A DNA stretch of 34,562 bases, from positions 1 through 34,562 of the forward strand of contig JBEKMC010000022.1 of the NCBI GenBank assembly GCA_050008715.1, read 5' to 3'. The DNA is from JAKACA01 sp050008715. Its GTDB lineage: Bacteria; Actinomycetota; Acidimicrobiia; Acidimicrobiales; Bog-793. The notes beneath the pieces are model-generated. The model was not told the DNA's origin. It ran no database searches and saw only the letters and a program-made list of their open reading frames with translations. The position numbers and the translations under genes are program-made. Shown here piece after piece: positions 33,009 through 34,562 of the stretch. The stretch's first letter is position 1. Every line of letters starts with the position of its first letter.

Positions 33009-34562
33009 TCAGCCGTGGATGAGGCGAACGAGGCAATAGGTCGCGGGCAGCACGAAGAGGAGGGAGTCGACGCGGTCGAGCAGCCCGCCGTGAGCTGGAA
33101 GGATCGACCCCATGTCCTTCACGCCGATGTCGCGTTTCAGCATGGACTCGGCAAGATCCCCCAACGGGGCGAACACCGCGACGACGAGACCGAGCTCGAA
33201 GGCGTGAGGCACAGTCCACGGGTGCATGTGACCGACGATGGCAACCGAGAGGGCGACGGCGGCAAAGCACCCACCGAGCAGACCCTCCACGGTCTTGTTC
33301 GGGCTGATCGATGGAGCGAGACGACGAGTACCGATCCAACTGCCGAACGCGTAACCGCCGACGTCGTAGGCGACCGTCGCCACGATTGCGCCGAGCATGT
33401 AGGCGAGGCCATGCCGATGGGGAAACTCGCGTGGTGCGATCAACAATGTCCCAAAGCCGCCCATCAAACCGATCCACGCCCACGCCATGACGGTGGCGGC
33501 GAAGTTCGCCGTTGGGGCTCGGCGCGTCACGCCGAAGAGGTACCAACACAACGTCGCGATCACGACTGCGGCACCCACGATCAGGTCCGCCTGAGGGCCT
33601 TTCTCGTAGCCGGCGATCGCCACGGCGGCGACGCCGAGCAGCCCGACCAGCACGGCGGGTTTGAATCTGGCCCGGCGCAGGACCTGGAAGAGCTCTGCGA
33701 CTGCGACGACCAACACGATGGTGACGAGCGCGAGCACGGCGACGGGCCCCGCGAGGAAGATCAACAGGACGGCGATGCCGACCGCCAGCCCGGTGACCGT
33801 TGCGACCACCGGGTTCCGCTTGGCGGTCGACGCGACCGGCGCGGTCGGCGCAGCCGGCGCATGCCGGGGGAACCGCGGGATGCCGGCAGGCGGCGCCACC
33901 GTGACCGATGCCGTGGCCTTGTCATGCCGGCCACGCCCGGCGAACGTGACGCGAGCGCGATGCGACCCGCGCCCCGTACGCCGGGACACGGCAGCCGAGG
34001 ATCTTGCCGTCTGCTCGTCATCGGCCAACTCCTCGTCGAGAAGCGACGTGCGGGGATCGGGGACGCCGACCTCAGCGGAGCCTCCGGACGGGTCTTCGCC
34101 GGCGTCCTCGGGCTCGGTCTCGACAGCCGGTCCGGTGCCGGTGGTGCGCCCGACCGTGAAGTCGAAACCGAAGGGATCCGGCTCGTCGATCCCGAGCCCG
34201 TGATCCTGCACGGCGGTTCCCTCGTGGACGATCTCGGCGAACGTGACGTCGTCGTCGTCCCAGTCGGCCTCCACCTCGCGCCACACCGGTCCCGGATAGG
34301 ACGGCGTCGGATCGGCGAAGGGACCATCGAGCAGGATTCGGGGGACTTCCCGAGTCGGCGGGTCCCGCCAATCGGGCAGGACGGGTGAGACTGACAGCGT
34401 CGCCGCGGGTGGCTCGGCCGGCCCGGCCTGTCTGGGTTCGTCGAAGTCGGCGAGGTCGTCGTCTTCGTGATCGAGGGAGGTCCGGATCCACGAGTCGTCC
34501 GAGCGCTCAACCTGCACCCGATGCGAGTCGTCCTCCTCTGGCGGAGCCGGTGGAACGAGCCC
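33009..34562 (-). CDS. cdsA: Phosphatidate cytidylyltransferase with long acidic N-terminal extension, 5' end at window edge
   Basis: At least 517 codons; the frame is open through the right edge (a GTG at 34517 is one possible start), so the true start may lie outside. The C-terminal half is the CdsA membrane enzyme making CDP-diacylglycerol from phosphatidate and CTP. It has about seven or eight helices and the signature 'SISPNKTVEGLLGG' with 'LGDLAESMLKRDIGVKDMG' and 'LPAHGGLLDRVDSLLF'. Before the first helix lies a hydrophilic segment of more than 230 residues rich in Asp/Glu/Pro and then Arg/Ala/Pro, absent from typical CdsA (about 270-300 residues). Confidence 0.92.
   Translation of the reverse strand, partial: GLVPPAPPEEDDSHRVQVERSDDSWIRTSLDHEDDDLADFDEPRQAGPAEPPAATLSVSPVLPDWRDPPTREVPRILLDGPFADPTPSYPGPVWREVEADWDDDDVTFAEIVHEGTAVQDHGLGIDEPDPFGFDFTVGRTTGTGPAVETEPEDAGEDPSGGSAEVGVPDPRTSLLDEELADDEQTARSSAAVSRRTGRGSHRARVTFAGRGRHDKATASVTVAPPAGIPRFPRHAPAAPTAPVASTAKRNPVVATVTGLAVGIAVLLIFLAGPVAVLALVTIVLVVAVAELFQVLRRARFKPAVLVGLLGVAAVAIAGYEKGPQADLIVGAAVVIATLCWYLFGVTRRAPTANFAATVMAWAWIGLMGGFGTLLIAPREFPHRHGLAYMLGAIVATVAYDVGGYAFGSWIGTRRLAPSISPNKTVEGLLGGCFAAVALSVAIVGHMHPWTVPHAFELGLVVAVFAPLGDLAESMLKRDIGVKDMGSILPAHGGLLDRVDSLLFVLPATYCLVRLIHG

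Overview
This is a high-GC window with GTG and TTG starts, short intergenic gaps and many stop/start overlaps. The gene content points to an actinobacterium. It has the cdsA-dxr-rip-ispG order, an Eis-type acetyltransferase, an actinobacterial lysine 6-aminotransferase and a response regulator almost superposable on mycobacterial DosR/DevR. An Acidimicrobiia-like lineage is my guess only. No rRNA, tRNA, integrase, transposase or CRISPR array was seen. Both edges cut genes: an IPT/TIG surface protein on the left and cdsA on the right.

Layout. (1) 2-2900: the end of a secreted IPT/TIG protein, then a decayed antitoxin/MazF-like toxin pair and a DinB-like protein. (2) 2986-4861: a luciferase-type flavin oxidoreductase divergent from a PRPP-synthetase-like protein with an altered ribose-phosphate loop. 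(3) 4900-9062: the most interesting region. A universal stress protein and an SRPBCC-like protein face, across a 200-bp divergent promoter, three overlapping genes (a small membrane protein, a b6-type di-heme cytochrome b with a pentapeptide-repeat tail, and a two-helix membrane protein with a large outer domain). A DosR-like response regulator follows. The promoter carries two palindromes fitting the DosR-box core GGGnCnWWnGnCCC, one centred 58 nt before the stress-protein start and one 60 nt before the cytochrome cassette start. I read this as a candidate hypoxia/redox-responsive membrane electron-transfer module.

(4) 9136-14791: an EamA transporter; a long terminator-like hairpin; a YceI protein behind a 14-bp palindromic operator; then a leftward run of nitroreductase, serine hydrolase and a lipoprotein alpha/beta-hydrolase that lacks its catalytic Ser and His; and a rightward SDR. 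(5) 14875-22204: an HpnA-like reductase and a class III aminotransferase (leftward), divergent from lysine 6-aminotransferase plus aldehyde dehydrogenase (lysine to alpha-aminoadipate), then a convergent ThDP-dependent enzyme. (6) 22300-26689: a YhaO/YhaN (SbcD/SbcC-like) nuclease-ATPase pair. (7) 26790-34562: a small membrane protein, Eis, a methyltransferase, ispG, the site-2 protease, dxr and cdsA (isoprenoid and phospholipid supply plus envelope signalling).

In-frame minisatellites with 15- or 18-bp periods recur: inside the cytochrome b, inside the ThDP enzyme, and at the very 3' ends of yceI and the hpnA-like gene. In the last two, the repeat unit contains the stop codon itself, giving stops repeated in phase.
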